Below are positions 9,671 to 21,368 of a DNA stretch of 55,157 bases, piece by piece. Positions within the stretch are counted from its first letter, which is position 1. Each line of letters starts with the position of its first letter. Position numbers and translations under genes: made by a program. Source of the DNA: Nitrosomonadales bacterium (lineage in GTDB: Bacteria; Pseudomonadota; Gammaproteobacteria; Burkholderiales; Gallionellaceae); the NCBI GenBank assembly GCA_947475825.1, contig CANJMS010000003.1, positions 1 through 55,157 on the forward strand. Direction: 5' to 3'. The notes beneath the pieces are model-generated. The model was not told the DNA's origin. It worked only from the letters and a program-made list of their open reading frames with translations, and searched no databases.

Positions 9671-11074
9671 TTATGGCTGCTGCACATGTCGCTTAATCCT
9701 CGCTACAGCCAGCTCGCGCGGAAACAATGCCAACAGCGCATCCACCGAAGGGGTCTGTGTTTGCCCAGCGAGCATTACGCGCAGCGGCATGGCCAGCCTG
9801 GGCATTTTCAAGCCATACTTGCCAATCACCTCCTTAATCAAGGCGGCAATGGCTGGCACTTCCCACGCAACCTCCTGCAAGCGCGCCACGAATTCCTGCA
9901 ACGCTGGCACGGCCTCCGCCGTCAAATGTGTGGACAGCAATTGCGGATCGGGATGTATTTCGATATAAAAAATTTCCGCTACGTCAGTTAATTCATTGAT
10001 CGTCACGATGCGTTCCTTATACAACGCCACAACATTTTGCAGTGCAGGGGCGGCTGTCACTTCCACACCACGTAGCTGAAGTCTTTGCTGCACCATACTA
10101 GCCAGTCGCCCATTATCCGCGCACTTCAGGTAATGCTGGTTAAGCCAGTTCAATTTTTCGGTATTAAATTGCGCGGCAGAAGAGGTGATGTGATCCAGAT
10201 CAAACCACGCGCACAATTGCTCCGCCGAAAATATTTCATCATTGCCGTGCGACCAACCCAGGCGCGCCAAATAGTTAATCACGGCTTCCGGCAGGTAGCC
10301 GTTTTGCTCATATTGCATGACGCTGACCGCGCCGTGCCGCTTGGATAATTTTTGTCCGTCATCGCCCAATATCATGGACAAATGCGCATAGCTTGGCACG
10401 TTTGCACCTAATGCTTTAAGAATATTAATTTGTCGCGGCGTATTGTTGACATGATCGTCGCCGCGTATAACGTGGGTAATTCTCATGTCCCAGTCATCCA
10501 CCACCACACAAAAATTATAAGTCGGCGTGCCATCGCTGCGCGCGACAATCAGATCATCCAATTCTGTGTTATCAAATTCGATCACGCCCTTAACCAGATC
10601 ATTCCACCTCACGGTTCCTGCAGCAGGATTTTTAAAACGCACCACGGGCTTAATCCCCGCAGGTGGTGCAGCCAATACCTTGCCCGGCTCTGGCCTCCAA
10701 CGGCCATCATAGCGCGGCTTCTCACCACGTGCACGCTGCGCTTCTCGCATGGCTTCCAATTCATCCGGTGATGCGTAGCAATAATAGGCCAACCCCTGTT
10801 CCAGCATATTCTGAATGACTGTCTTATAGCGATCCATGCCGCGCATTTGATAATACGGGCCTTCATCGTATTGCAGATTCAGCCACGCCATGCCATCCAA
10901 AATAGCTTGCACCGCCTCGGGTGTAGAACGCTCTACATCGGTGTCTTCTATACGCAGAATAAAAATGCCACCATGCTTGCGTGCATACGCCCAGGAAAAG
11001 AGCGCGGTGCGCGCGCCACCAATATGCAAATAGCCGGTAGGGCTGGGGGCGAAACGAGTGCGAACAGCGGTCAT
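9671..11074 (-). CDS. gltX: Glutamate--tRNA ligase
   Basis: A 467-residue class I glutamyl-tRNA synthetase, which charges tRNA-Glu in the cytoplasm. The Rossmann fold begins [16 protein letters not shown], with the HIGH signature at residues 17-20. The KMSKS loop is KLSKRHG at about residue 240, and the C-terminal half is the helical anticodon-binding domain. The length is normal for the family. It is transcribed alone on the minus strand and converges on the PBP1a/IS630 region. No obvious terminator is seen at its 3' end, where the repeat copy lies. Confidence 0.97.
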   Translation of the reverse strand: MTAVRTRFAPSPTGYLHIGGARTALFSWAYARKHGGIFILRIEDTDVERSTPEAVQAILDGMAWLNLQYDEGPYYQMRGMDRYKTVIQNMLEQGLAYYCYASPDELEAMREAQRARGEKPRYDGRWRPEPGKVLAAPPAGIKPVVRFKNPAAGTVRWNDLVKGVIEFDNTELDDLIVARSDGTPTYNFCVVVDDWDMRITHVIRGDDHVNNTPRQINILKALGANVPSYAHLSMILGDDGQKLSKRHGAVSVMQYEQNGYLPEAVINYLARLGWSHGNDEIFSAEQLCAWFDLDHITSSAAQFNTEKLNWLNQHYLKCADNGRLASMVQQRLQLRGVEVTAAPALQNVVALYKERIVTINELTDVAEIFYIEIHPDPQLLSTHLTAEAVPALQEFVARLQEVAWEVPAIAALIKEVIGKYGLKMPRLAMPLRVMLAGQTQTPSVDALLALFPRELAVARIKRHVQQP

Positions 11075-11213
11075 ATACGAAAAGGTAAATAAATGAGAAC
11101 TATTTTACGCTAACGCATAAGCACTGTCGCATTAAAGGGGCGGTGCAGGTAGTTAATTAAGCCTAACCGACCTGCTAATTATTAATAACCATACTCTGCG
11201 AATGCTTGCCTGA

Positions 11214-11627
11214 TTAGCGACAAAAATCCGCCAGCATGGGAACCAGTTGATCGCTGGTAACTGGCTTGGGCAATGCCCCCAATACGTTCAACCCCAGCTT
11301 GCGCCCCAAGAGTTCCATGCCACTCAGCATTTTTGCATGTAACCCGGAGATCAAAATAATGCCGCCTCTAAAATCTTGCTGACTAAGTTTTTGCAAAAAC
11401 TCCACGCCATCCATCTCGGGCATACCCAAATCACACAGCAACAAATCCGGTTGGGACTTCGCTAAAATTGTCAATCCTTGCTTGCCATTCCCCACCGTTT
11501 AAATATTTGTTACATCGAGTTTTTTAAGCATGTTTTGAATGAAAGTCTGAGTAATGGTGTCATCATCCAAAATTAAAACCTGCAATTTCCGTTCTGCGAT
11601 TACTGCCATATCAAGCCCACCACACAT
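11214..11627 (-). pseudogene. Single-domain response regulator with internal stop
   Basis: The frame from an ATG at 11627 encodes a receiver (REC) domain of about 137 codons. The acidic pocket is LILDDD, the phospho-acceptor aspartate is in LLLCDLGMPEMDG, the switch serine is in LISG and the lysine is in PKP. Codon 43 (11499-11501) is TAA, between VTNI and TVGNGKQGL, and the frame is otherwise intact on both sides. A GGAG 8 bases before the ATG supports this start. No output domain follows, so the intact protein would be a CheY-like stand-alone receiver. It begins 24 bases after the ligA stop, so co-transcription is likely. Either a recent nonsense mutation or a sequencing error; a downstream GTG restart at 11495 would lack the acidic pocket. 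Confidence 0.75.
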
Positions 11628-11650
11628 TTTTATTTCTCCAATTAATAAAT

Positions 11651-13660
<2,010 letters not shown>

Positions 13661-13671
13661 TTAAAATTTAG

Positions 13672-13686
13672 TAGGTTGTGAAACAA
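13672..13686 (-). promoter_or_regulatory. Small hairpin upstream of ligA
   Basis: A perfect 6-bp inverted repeat with a 3-base loop (GGTTGT-TTC-ACAACC on the minus strand) ends 12 bases before the ligA ATG. In the mRNA it would occupy the region where a ribosome-binding site is expected, which could matter because no clear Shine-Dalgarno is present. The function is inferred. Confidence 0.3.
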
Positions 13687-13920
13687 CCATTCACAATCAC
13701 CATATAAACAATTTTTTCTGCAGACATCGAGTCCTTAAAAACTTCTCTTAACATTTGAACCAGTTGAAACTATGACATTTACACTGGTTGTGGGTATAAG
13801 TACATCAGACAAATTATCGCTATTCAATGAGTAGTCGGATTATCAGTGGGATACTTACCCACGTCAAGATGTATTTCTATGGAAGGACTGTGGCTCAAGG
13901 CACTTGTAAGTGCTACCTTC

Positions 13921-15063
13921 CTAAGAAAATAGCCTGCGTGCCTGCGCACTGCCAGGAACAATATTTCCATGCGTCATTTTGGTTTCAATGGCTGTAATTT
14001 GTTCGCGTATTAGTTTGAGGCTGTCTTCGCCCAGCGTTTTGTGATGATCATCAACGATGCTGGCCTTGAATTGCTTAGCCATTTTCCGCGCCACTTCCAC
14101 TATTTGGTCAAAACGTTGCACGGGTTGCTCAGTAAGCGGCACGTCCAGCAGCAGCGTTACGCCGCTGACTTCATGCTGCCCTAACGTATGGTATTGAAAC
14201 GAAATGCTGTCCATGCTGGATAGACTGAACAATGTATGGCCGCGTTTATCCAGCAAATGAAAAGCTCCATCAGCCTGTAGTACAAATCCATGCTGCTTGC
14301 ACACCTCCGCGACTTCCGTGCCGAGAATCTGATGTCGATTATCCGGCAACAAATTCAACCCGATGATGCGATCAACCGTGATACAAAATTCATCCAACTT
14401 CAAAGCGCGTGCGGCAGCAATGCCGACCTCAGGCACGATTACTTGATCGGCAGGTTTAGTGCTGAGACTACTCACCACGTCCCTGAACCGCGCCAGCTTA
14501 GGCTCAGACACTGCGCCCGAACGTTTGACCAATTGCAGTGCCAGTTTAAATGCAGCGTAATGCAAGGTGCTTTCCGCCATCACTTTCTCCCAAGTATTAC
14601 TTTCAGTATTCAGGCCACAAATAATGATGTCATGACCGAAATCAAACCGTCTGAGCCATAGACTGGTTAACATCTCCACCCCGTTCGGCCGATCCAGCTT
14701 AATTTCGATAATGTAATCCGTAGTATCGCCCAATAACGCGCAGCCACTTTCCATCAAAACTGTGCTTGCTGATTTTTGCTCATCTAAAACGGTTGAAGTT
14801 GAGGACACGGCAGGTGTGGCTGCTTGGAATTGTGTCACTGTCGGCTGTATGCCTTGCGCTTGGACTGGTTCTGGATAGGTGTCTTGATTCAAACTGTGGC
14901 GCGCGTCTTCTTCTGGTGCGGCGTATAAAATGTCCGCGTGCTCCCGACTAAAAGTCTCTTGATATTTCTGCCGATAGCCGCGTTGCCGCCACCAACCGTA
15001 AATGTATATGAGCAGCACCACAACAATGCCTATGCCCAGAAGACTGATTTGCAGTTCGCTCAT
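13921..15063 (-). CDS. zipA: Cell division protein ZipA
   Basis: A 380-residue protein with an N-terminal membrane anchor (about residues 4-22, LLGIGIVVVLLIYIYGWW), a flexible Pro/Gln/Ser-rich linker and a C-terminal ZipA domain (about 120-365) that binds FtsZ and tethers the Z-ring to the inner membrane. The start at 15063 gives MSELQ, the usual betaproteobacterial N-terminus; an upstream TTG at 15108 is less likely. It precedes ligA by 260 bases. In relatives smc commonly lies upstream of zipA; here that side is the insertion-sequence island, so the synteny is broken. A hairpin-forming stretch (GCACTT-GT-AAGTGC, about 13898-13911) follows the stop. Confidence 0.88.
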   Translation of the reverse strand: MSELQISLLGIGIVVVLLIYIYGWWRQRGYRQKYQETFSREHADILYAAPEEDARHSLNQDTYPEPVQAQGIQPTVTQFQAATPAVSSTSTVLDEQKSASTVLMESGCALLGDTTDYIIEIKLDRPNGVEMLTSLWLRRFDFGHDIIICGLNTESNTWEKVMAESTLHYAAFKLALQLVKRSGAVSEPKLARFRDVVSSLSTKPADQVIVPEVGIAAARALKLDEFCITVDRIIGLNLLPDNRHQILGTEVAEVCKQHGFVLQADGAFHLLDKRGHTLFSLSSMDSISFQYHTLGQHEVSGVTLLLDVPLTEQPVQRFDQIVEVARKMAKQFKASIVDDHHKTLGEDSLKLIREQITAIETKMTHGNIVPGSAQARRLFS

Positions 15064-15232
15064 AGCTGATGGGAGATATTTAGAATTCGCAAATGGTGCG
15101 TTTACCAAAAACCATCTTCATTCAATTGAAGATGAGTGAATTATCGCAAGTGTAGACAGAAATGGCAAAGCTATTGCCTGTGAAACAACTTATGATCTTC
15201 CCCCCAGTTTTTCGTTTTCCAAGAGGCGGTGT

Positions 15233-15480
15233 TCATGCTACCAGTTTTTTCTGTTGCTGAGCGATGAGCCAATCATTCAAGAGCTGCATCGGTGACTTGT
15301 AGTCCAGCGTCGAATGCAGCCGTTTCCGGTTGTAAAACACATTCGATGTATTCAAACGTCATGGCGATCACTTCGTCACGTGTCTCAAAGCGTTCACCAT
15401 ACACCCGCTCGCTCTTGAAGCTGCCAAACCAGCTTTCACTCGGGGCATTGTCCCAGCAGTTGCCCTCGCGGCTGTGACAA
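15233..15480 (-). pseudogene. IS3-family OrfB, C-terminal fragment with frameshift
   Basis: The fragment carries the REGNCWDNAPSESW and FKSERVYGERF motifs of IS3-type integrase-core transposases. After EYIE an extra T in a TTTT run shifts the frame. Removing it restores YNRKRLHSTLDYKSP and a stop at 15233. Everything upstream of the NCWDN motif, including the catalytic D-D region, is missing or scrambled. This is the outermost member of three head-truncated transposases lying in the same orientation between zipA and the integrase. Confidence 0.8.
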
Positions 15481-15663
15481 TTCCGCATGCGACTTGTCGC
15501 ATAGTGGATTGCCTCCCTTTGGGGCATAGAACAAATCCTTCCTATCCGGTTGCTTGCCAATCAAGCTATCGGGTGCACCCAATCGCCGCAGTAGAGTGAT
15601 TCATAAGTTGGCGGCGTTACATTAGCGGCAAGCCCCAATACTGAGTTGAACCCAGATAATCCT

Positions 15664-16563
15664 TTAGCCGAATTTAGCCTGAATGGGTAGCACAGTCGGA
15701 TGCCCAGCATTCGACCATAATCCATCAAACCAAGCTCTTCGTCGTCGTGAAACCGCAAGCAACAATTGGTTCTGATTCGGATCGCGATTCCAGAATGCAC
15801 CGACCGCCAACACTTGTTGGTGTAGTGTGGACAGCGTTGGCTGGATCTTGGTGCGCATCACTGCCTGCCGAAACGTACTCATCAGGTTGTAAGCGAGCAT
15901 GGCAAAGCCCAGAGCCGCTTCGGTGGCGTAGCAACTATTCAGGTTGAAGCTGTCCAAACCGAAGTCATTTTTCAATTCCTTGATGCGACTCTCACAGTCC
16001 GCACGTCCCCGATTGCTGCGCCATATTTCCACCGTCGGTAGGCTCAGGCTGGTGACTATCGCGCCGTAACGCCACCCTTGGATATCGGGATCATCAGCAA
16101 ATAGCGAGAGCATTTTGCCCGGTGCGTTCTTGCGTTTGATTGACTGGCGTACCACGACGATGCGCCTTGCTGTGCCCCAGTTGTTGGCCTGATAGATGAT
16201 CTCCGCCAGCTCCAATCCGGTCTCCAGCGCAAACCAACAGGCATCGCGAATGATGGCTTATTGCAGACTGCGGGTCAGGCGCGCACTGATGATGTAATTG
16301 ATACCCTTACCTGCGAGCAGTTTGAATACCGCTTGATCGTAAAAGCCACTATCCGCACGCAGCAGACCGACGGTCTTGCTGCCTAAGTGATGCAGTGTGG
16401 ATTCGATGAATTGCAATACGTTGTTGGCACTGTTAGCATCCCCCGGACGCAACCGGAAGTTGGCTACCATGCGTGCCTCGGCCACTCGCATCCAGCCAAA
16501 CAGTCGAGTCAGCGTGCTGTCCAGTCGTGTGATGTCGAGGTGCGTGAAACGACACGCGCACAT
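15664..16563 (-). pseudogene. IS1380-family transposase, truncated with internal stop
   Basis: Two frame-matched pieces make one transposase: residues through LLRADSGFYDQAVF (a catalytic Asp), then a TAA at 16258-16260, then AIIRDACWFALETG and the conserved SNRGRADCESRIKELKNDFG. The N-terminus is cut off where IS21 sequence begins. The stretch between RLDSTLTRLFGW and AEARMVANFRLRPGD is shorter than in intact IS1380 proteins, suggesting an internal deletion as well. It cannot be active. Confidence 0.85.
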
Positions 16564-16588
16564 TGGGATGCGTGAGCGGCAAGGAGGA

Positions 16589-18133
16589 TTAAGCTGACGA
16601 TGAATTCGCTGTTGTGGCTTGCCGATCCAGACCGTTCTTGAGAATGGAGTTTATGCTGCGATAGTTGGCGGCGTTCAATTTCAACGCGCGTGTGCAAGCC
16701 GCCTCCACACGCGGATTGCCAAATGATTTGGATAATTGCAACACGCCCATGCAAGCGCGGTAGCTTTGCTGAGGATGGCGGCGTGCGTTCAGCATGTGTT
16801 GCACGGTGGCTTCGGTATGAGGGCCAATACCCTGTGCCCAATTTAACAACCGATTGGCATCCCACCCGGCAACAGCTTGATGTTCCGGCGGCATTTGGGG
16901 CGGAAGCGTTGTGTGCTTCCCTTTGACGAAGCTTCTGGCGTGGGCGGCAATGCGCTTGCCGCGATGAAGCACTTCAACCGTGCCAGCGGTGTAGCGCGCG
17001 TCCAGTTCCAGCCTGGCGAAGCGATAGGGCACCGAGTAATAATGCTCCTTCACTTCGACGTGATAGTCGATGCCCGCGCGTACCGTTTTCCACTCCGCGT
17101 AGTGGTAACGATCCTGTAGCAAATGTTTGAGCACCGGTTGGTCCAGTTCGATGAACACGCTATGGCGGCAACCCGGCAATTTCTTGAAGGCACGCCGGTT
17201 CAAATCATGGAGCAGTTTCGCGATGGCTCGATTGGCTTCATCCAAGCTGAAGTACCGCTGGTTACAACAAAGTTAGGCAATCCACTTCCCAGCAAACTGG
17301 ACGTGGAATTGACACCGCAGGCGTGCCAGTATCCAGCGTTCAGCCACCAGCACGCCGCATTCCACCTTGGCTTTGTCGCGTGGCTTTCTAACTCGCGCAG
17401 GCAAGATCGCCACACCATAATGCGCGGCCAGATCGCGGTAGGTGGGGTTGATTTCAGGATCGTAATACGAGGGATGGTTAACACCCGACTTGAGGTTGTC
17501 CGGCACGACCAACTCGGGTACGCCGCGAAGAAACTCAACGGTGCGCACATGCGAGCCGATCCAGTCTGGCATCGTTTGTGTCCAAGTTGCCTCGACGTAG
17601 GTGTAGTTGGATGCGCCGAGCACGGCAACGAACAGTTGTGCCTGACGGATTTCACCACTGAGACCATCGATGATGGGGATGGTCTGTCCGGCATAATCGA
17701 CAAATAGTTTCTCGCCGGGCGTGTGGGTCTGCCTCATGGTGACCGACAACTTGCCAACCCAGCTGCGGTATTGCTTGCAAAACCAGCTATAACGAAAGCC
17801 GTCAGGATGGTCGGCTTTGTATTCCTGCCACAGCAGATCGAGGGTGACGCTCTTCTTGCGCAGTTCGCGATGCACCCACGCCCAGTCAGGTTCTGACCGG
17901 ATGATGTCGGGTGGGGGCAGTGGTGGAAACAGACGGGCGTTGATCTCGTCGTCGGTGACACCCTCTGGAAAGGGGTGGGTGATACCAGCTTGCTGGGCGC
18001 GCCGCAGATAATTCCCAACGGTGGTCGGTGACGTCCCAATCGCGGTGGCAATTTCCCGATGAGAGCGGCTGCACTCATGGAGTAGCCGTAATGCTTCTGT
18101 GATTTTACGCATGGATAACCTGTTATTTGCCAT
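16589..18133 (-). pseudogene. istA: IS21-family transposase IstA, interrupted
   Basis: The 5' part (18133 to about 17290) has the helix-turn-helix (REIATAIGTSPTTVGNYLRR) and the integrase core (KLFVDYAGQTIP; VPDNLKSGVNHPSYYDPEIN; RKPRDKAKVE). The 3' part (17260 to 16589) resumes at RYFSLDEANRAIAKLLHDLN and runs to a stop. Between them about 50 bases are inserted and break the frame. The partner ATPase gene istB is absent downstream, where IS1380 sequence starts at once. The upstream end, near 18190-18245, contains short repeats (GTCCACTTTG, GTCCAGTTTG) like IS21 terminal repeats. Confidence 0.85.
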
Positions 18134-18338
18134 GTGGCCTCCGAAAATTATCCGAGAGTGCCACGGTTATCCCGCGTGCTACGTCACATTACGACTGTCC
18201 ACTTTGCCGTGGAATCAGTGTCCAGTTTGGAGCGGAATACGCAAGCGTCATTGTTTCTTGATTCGTTTTGGCTTGTTGAAAGCTGGCGGATTGCTAAATT
18301 CATCGCGCTACTTACCGCTATTTGTTTTTGATCCCCTA

Positions 18339-18492
18339 TTATTGAAATCGCTGTTGGTCGGGGTTGGTTTTCTGGTGTGGTGCAACAGTAAGTCCCATCA
18401 CGCTTGATATAGCCGCGCTATGTTCTCGCATCAGCAAGTGAAGTTGAAAAGATTGCTATCGTGCCTATGATTGCCAGTGTTATGCGTTTCAT
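18339..18492 (-). pseudogene. Decayed small secreted protein
   Basis: A strong AAGGAGG lies 6 bases before the ATG at 18492. The frame encodes a signal peptide (MKRITLAIIGTIAIFSTSLA), then DART, then TAG at 18418-18420. The same frame continues RGYIKRDGTY, and after a one-base shift VAPHQKTNPDQQRFQ and stops. DART-x-RGYxKxxGTYVxPHxxTNPD is a pattern seen in small exported proteins of many proteobacteria (and some phage or island genes). It is therefore a recognisable but broken gene, lying between the integrase and the IS21 end. Confidence 0.55.
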
Positions 18493-18515
18493 TTTTCTAC
18501 CTCCTTGTTATGCAA

Positions 18516-19739
18516 CTATGCCCGTAGTGGTATCACTTCCGCACCCGCTTTGAGCTTGTTCAGATAGTCTGCCCACGCCTGCATCATGGCGGTACGCTCA
18601 GATAGGTACATTCGCCATGCTTCGCGCTTGTATGCTGCTTTGATCTTGTTCGGTTCTTCATGCGCCAGTTGACGTTCCAGCCATTCCTGTTTATAGCCCA
18701 TGTTATCCAGAATGGTTGAAGCCATCGCCCTGAAGCCGTGCGGGGTCATCTCATCATTCGCCCAGCCCATACGCCTCAATGCCGATCTGATTGCGTTATC
18801 GCTCATTGGCCTGTTATGGTCGCGTTCGCCGTGGAATACATACTTGCTACGCCCTGTCAGCGGGTGCATATCGCGCAACACTGCCACGGCCTGTGTTGCC
18901 AGCGGCACTATATGCGTCACTCCCATTTTCATTTTGTCAGCAGGGATAATCCATTCCGCTTTGTCTAAGTTAACTTCTGCCCATTCCATCTTGCGCAATT
19001 CACCGGGTCGCACTAATAGCAGGGGTGAAAGCTTAAACGCGCCCTTCACGATATACGAGCCTTGATAGCCGTCTATATCGCGCATCAGTTCACCTACCAT
19101 TTTTGGTTCGGTAATAGCTGCAAAGTGATTTTTATTTTTAACTGGTGGTAATGCGCCGCGCAAGTCGCCCGTAGGATCACGCTCAGCACGCTGGGTTGCC
19201 ACGGCATACCTGTACACCTGCCCGCAACATGCAAGCGCACGATGGGCTGTTTCCAATGCACCACGTGCTTCTATCCGCCGGACAGTTGTCAGCAAGTCTT
19301 GTGCGTTGATGCTGGTGATTGCTTTTGAGCCTATCCACGGGAAAATATCCTTTTCAAGTCTAGCAATGATCTTGCTGGAATGGTTTTCCTTCCAGTTGGG
19401 CGCATGGCGGTTAAACCACTCACGGGCTATAACCTCAAAGCTGTTTTCAGTATTGGCAACAATTGATGTTGCTTGTGCTTTTTTCACTTCGCTTGGATCA
19501 ACGCCGTTTGCTAGTAGCTTTCGCGCATCATCGCGGCGATTACGTGCATCAGCTAGGCTTACGTCTGGATATACTCCCAGTGCCAATGTTTTGCGCTTAG
19601 CTTCAAAACTGTAATCCATGCGCCAATACTTGCCACCATTGGTATGCACAAACAGGAACATGCCACCGCCGTCAGCCATTTTGTATGATTTCGTTTCGGG
19701 TTTCGCTTTCCTTATTGCGACATCAGCCAGCTTGCTCAT
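18516..19739 (-). CDS. Tyrosine recombinase/integrase (P4-like)
   Basis: A 407-residue site-specific recombinase. The N-terminal arm-binding domain of DUF4102 type (about 1-85, with KSYKMADGGGMFLFV) is followed by a core-binding domain (about 100-190) and the catalytic domain: Arg in VRPGELRKMEW, H-x-x-R in TPHGFRAMAS, and a Tyr near the C-terminus (about 380, IKAAYKREAW). Such enzymes integrate islands and prophages into tRNA 3' ends, and a tRNA-Met ends 175 bases upstream of this start. The ATG at 19739 follows AGGGG by 5 bases. The gene looks intact although the rest of the island is debris. Confidence 0.93.
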   Translation of the reverse strand: MSKLADVAIRKAKPETKSYKMADGGGMFLFVHTNGGKYWRMDYSFEAKRKTLALGVYPDVSLADARNRRDDARKLLANGVDPSEVKKAQATSIVANTENSFEVIAREWFNRHAPNWKENHSSKIIARLEKDIFPWIGSKAITSINAQDLLTTVRRIEARGALETAHRALACCGQVYRYAVATQRAERDPTGDLRGALPPVKNKNHFAAITEPKMVGELMRDIDGYQGSYIVKGAFKLSPLLLVRPGELRKMEWAEVNLDKAEWIIPADKMKMGVTHIVPLATQAVAVLRDMHPLTGRSKYVFHGERDHNRPMSDNAIRSALRRMGWANDEMTPHGFRAMASTILDNMGYKQEWLERQLAHEEPNKIKAAYKREAWRMYLSERTAMMQAWADYLNKLKAGAEVIPLRA

Positions 19740-19843
19740 TTCCACCCCTTTGACGGTATATGACTTTTTGCAATGATGCTATACCGTCAAATATACCGTA
19801 TATTTTCATGGATTGCACGGGAATGATTAAGACAATCTGGGTA

Positions 19844-19880
19844 AAGAAAAACCCGCTATGCGTTTAAACATGCGGGTTTG
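19844..19880 (-). terminator. Terminator downstream of tRNA-Met
   Basis: On the minus strand an 8-bp stem AAACCCGC/GCGGGTTT is followed by a T-run (the A-run at 19846-19850 on the plus strand). It lies 34 bases past the tRNA 3' end and before the integrase gene. Confidence 0.75.
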
Positions 19881-19913
19881 TGGGGCTATTTGGGACTGCT
19901 TGGGAGGGGGTAA

Positions 19914-19990
19914 TGGTGGTGATAGGTGGATTTGAACCACCGACCTCAGCGTTATGAGTGCTGCGCTCTAACCACCTGAGCTATATCACC
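19914..19990 (-). tRNA. tRNA with CAU anticodon (probably elongator Met)
   Basis: A 77-nt cloverleaf with acceptor GGTGATA/TATCACC, anticodon loop CTCATAA (CAT), T-stem GGTGG/CCACC and an encoded CCA. The sequence resembles proteobacterial elongator tRNA-Met. The last anticodon-stem pair (A31-C39) is mismatched where relatives usually have A-T. The gene sits next to an integrase and is the likely attachment site of the island. I could not find a second copy of its 3' end as a right attachment site in the window. Confidence 0.92.
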
Positions 19991-20142
19991 GAAAGATTTG
20001 TAGCCAGAAATGTTTTACAGGCAATTGTTTTCTGGGTTATTACATTTTGGCAATTGTGAAATCACCATAAGGAGCGCGGCATTTTCCAGATTTAGTGCCT
20101 ACTTGTCAATGTTGCAGCACCCTTGCTTGCTGCGAGGTTCGG

Positions 20143-21060
20143 TTAATTGCAAGCAATCGTTTTTAACTCGCTTCCGAAAAAATCTTTGTGCAGCTTACGG
20201 ACTTTCGCAGCACTTTCTTTATCCAGATTCTTCAAAATAAATGTGGTGATTTTAATGTTGTTGGCTAGTTCACTTACAACCGCGCTTTGTATGCCCTTGC
20301 GTCGTAACTCGGCGTGATATCTGTGCGCTGCCTCTTCGGTTTTAAATAACCCCAATGAAATGGCGTGTTGCCAGCGTCCTGGGTCTTGCACGACATAAAT
20401 ATCGCGCACCCCAGCTTTTTTAAATCGCACCACTTTTTGATTGGCGGTCGCTTTGCTTTTGAGCGGTGGCACATGCACCCAATAGCTATTGGTAGCATTG
20501 GTTTGACGCTGTACCAGGCCTTCACTCAATTTCAATTTATCCAACGCTGCATTGGCGCGATTGCGCTCTACGCCCGAAAATTCACCCCACTCCATACACT
20601 GTTTGCTGACGGTTTTAGTTTGGGTGGCAGGCGTGAGAAGCGGTATTGGAATTGGCGGTTGAGTTGCGGGGGGAGTTGACAGCGGTGCGACAATTTGAAT
20701 AGACGGTATGCTGGAAGCCTGATTGACTGATTGCGTAGGTGTGAATGCCGATACAGGCTGGATAATAGGTTGCATGGGTTGAACAACGGGCTGAGTAGCC
20801 AGCACCACAGAAGTTGCTGAGTTTGGCGATACTGCGGATGCTGCGGACAGCTCTACCGTCGACAGTGTGAGAGGGAGCGGCGCAGGCACAGTCGGCGGAA
20901 TTTGCAACAAGGCGGAAGCGTCTAGCAATTTTATTTTTTCAACATTAAATCCAGGCTGATTTTGCACGGAATTGTTTGCCGTAGTTAACAAACTACCACA
21001 TTGGAAAAATGCAAAAATTCCGACATTCACCAGCAACAGCAACCAGAATAGCCACCTCAT
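20143..21060 (-). CDS. SPOR-domain membrane protein
   Basis: A 305-residue protein with a single N-terminal membrane helix (MRWLFWLLLLVNVGIFAFF), a long Pro/Thr/Gln-rich periplasmic linker (about 40-155) and a C-terminal SPOR-like region (about 165-270, including VHVPPLKSKATAN and GRWQHAISLGLFKTEEAA). SPOR domains bind denuded peptidoglycan glycans at division septa, so a cell-envelope or division role is inferred. The start at 21060 is set by GGAGG 6 bases upstream; a longer frame to 21201 is not supported. The tRNA-Met follows on the same strand. Confidence 0.85.
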   Translation of the reverse strand: MRWLFWLLLLVNVGIFAFFQCGSLLTTANNSVQNQPGFNVEKIKLLDASALLQIPPTVPAPLPLTLSTVELSAASAVSPNSATSVVLATQPVVQPMQPIIQPVSAFTPTQSVNQASSIPSIQIVAPLSTPPATQPPIPIPLLTPATQTKTVSKQCMEWGEFSGVERNRANAALDKLKLSEGLVQRQTNATNSYWVHVPPLKSKATANQKVVRFKKAGVRDIYVVQDPGRWQHAISLGLFKTEEAAHRYHAELRRKGIQSAVVSELANNIKITTFILKNLDKESAAKVRKLHKDFFGSELKTIACN

Positions 21061-21184
21061 GAACACCTCCAATAATTGAATTTTTGCGTTTTCAAATCTT
21101 TCGGCATTAACAATTTTTACGACATCCAATTTTCTCTCATATTCTGGGCGATTTTGGTTATTTTTCTGTCGTTTTCCGGGTAAT

Positions 21185-21350
21185 TTATGCCACTTTCCCA
21201 ATTACGGACGCAGCTACCCCATCACGTCTGGTGAGTTGCACCAGACGCACCATGTTGTACACCAGACTCATCATCCCGATTTTGGAGTTGCCCCTATTCA
21301 CCGGACAGTTTCCGTCTCTCGAGAAGATGGCACGGATGTCATAATATAGC
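21185..21350 (-). pseudogene. Transposase C-terminal remnant
   Basis: The minus-strand frame reads HYRLYYDIRAIFSRDGN...KIGMMSLVYNMVRLVQLTRR and stops at 21185. The SLVYNMVRLVQL helix is typical of the very end of several DDE transposase families. The family cannot be fixed from so short a piece. It is directly followed by an IS3 copy, which probably inserted into or replaced its 5' part. Confidence 0.5.
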
Positions 21351-21368
21351 CTGTAATGTGACTGTGCG

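Noticed and set aside
10085-10771. Plus-strand frames across gltX
   Set aside because: These oppose the well-conserved gltX coding strand and show no independent protein features.
11499-11501. Stop-codon reassignment, because several genes have one internal stop
   Set aside because: The stops are both TAA and TAG, occur next to frameshifted transposons, and all housekeeping genes end normally with these codons. Decay or error is simpler.
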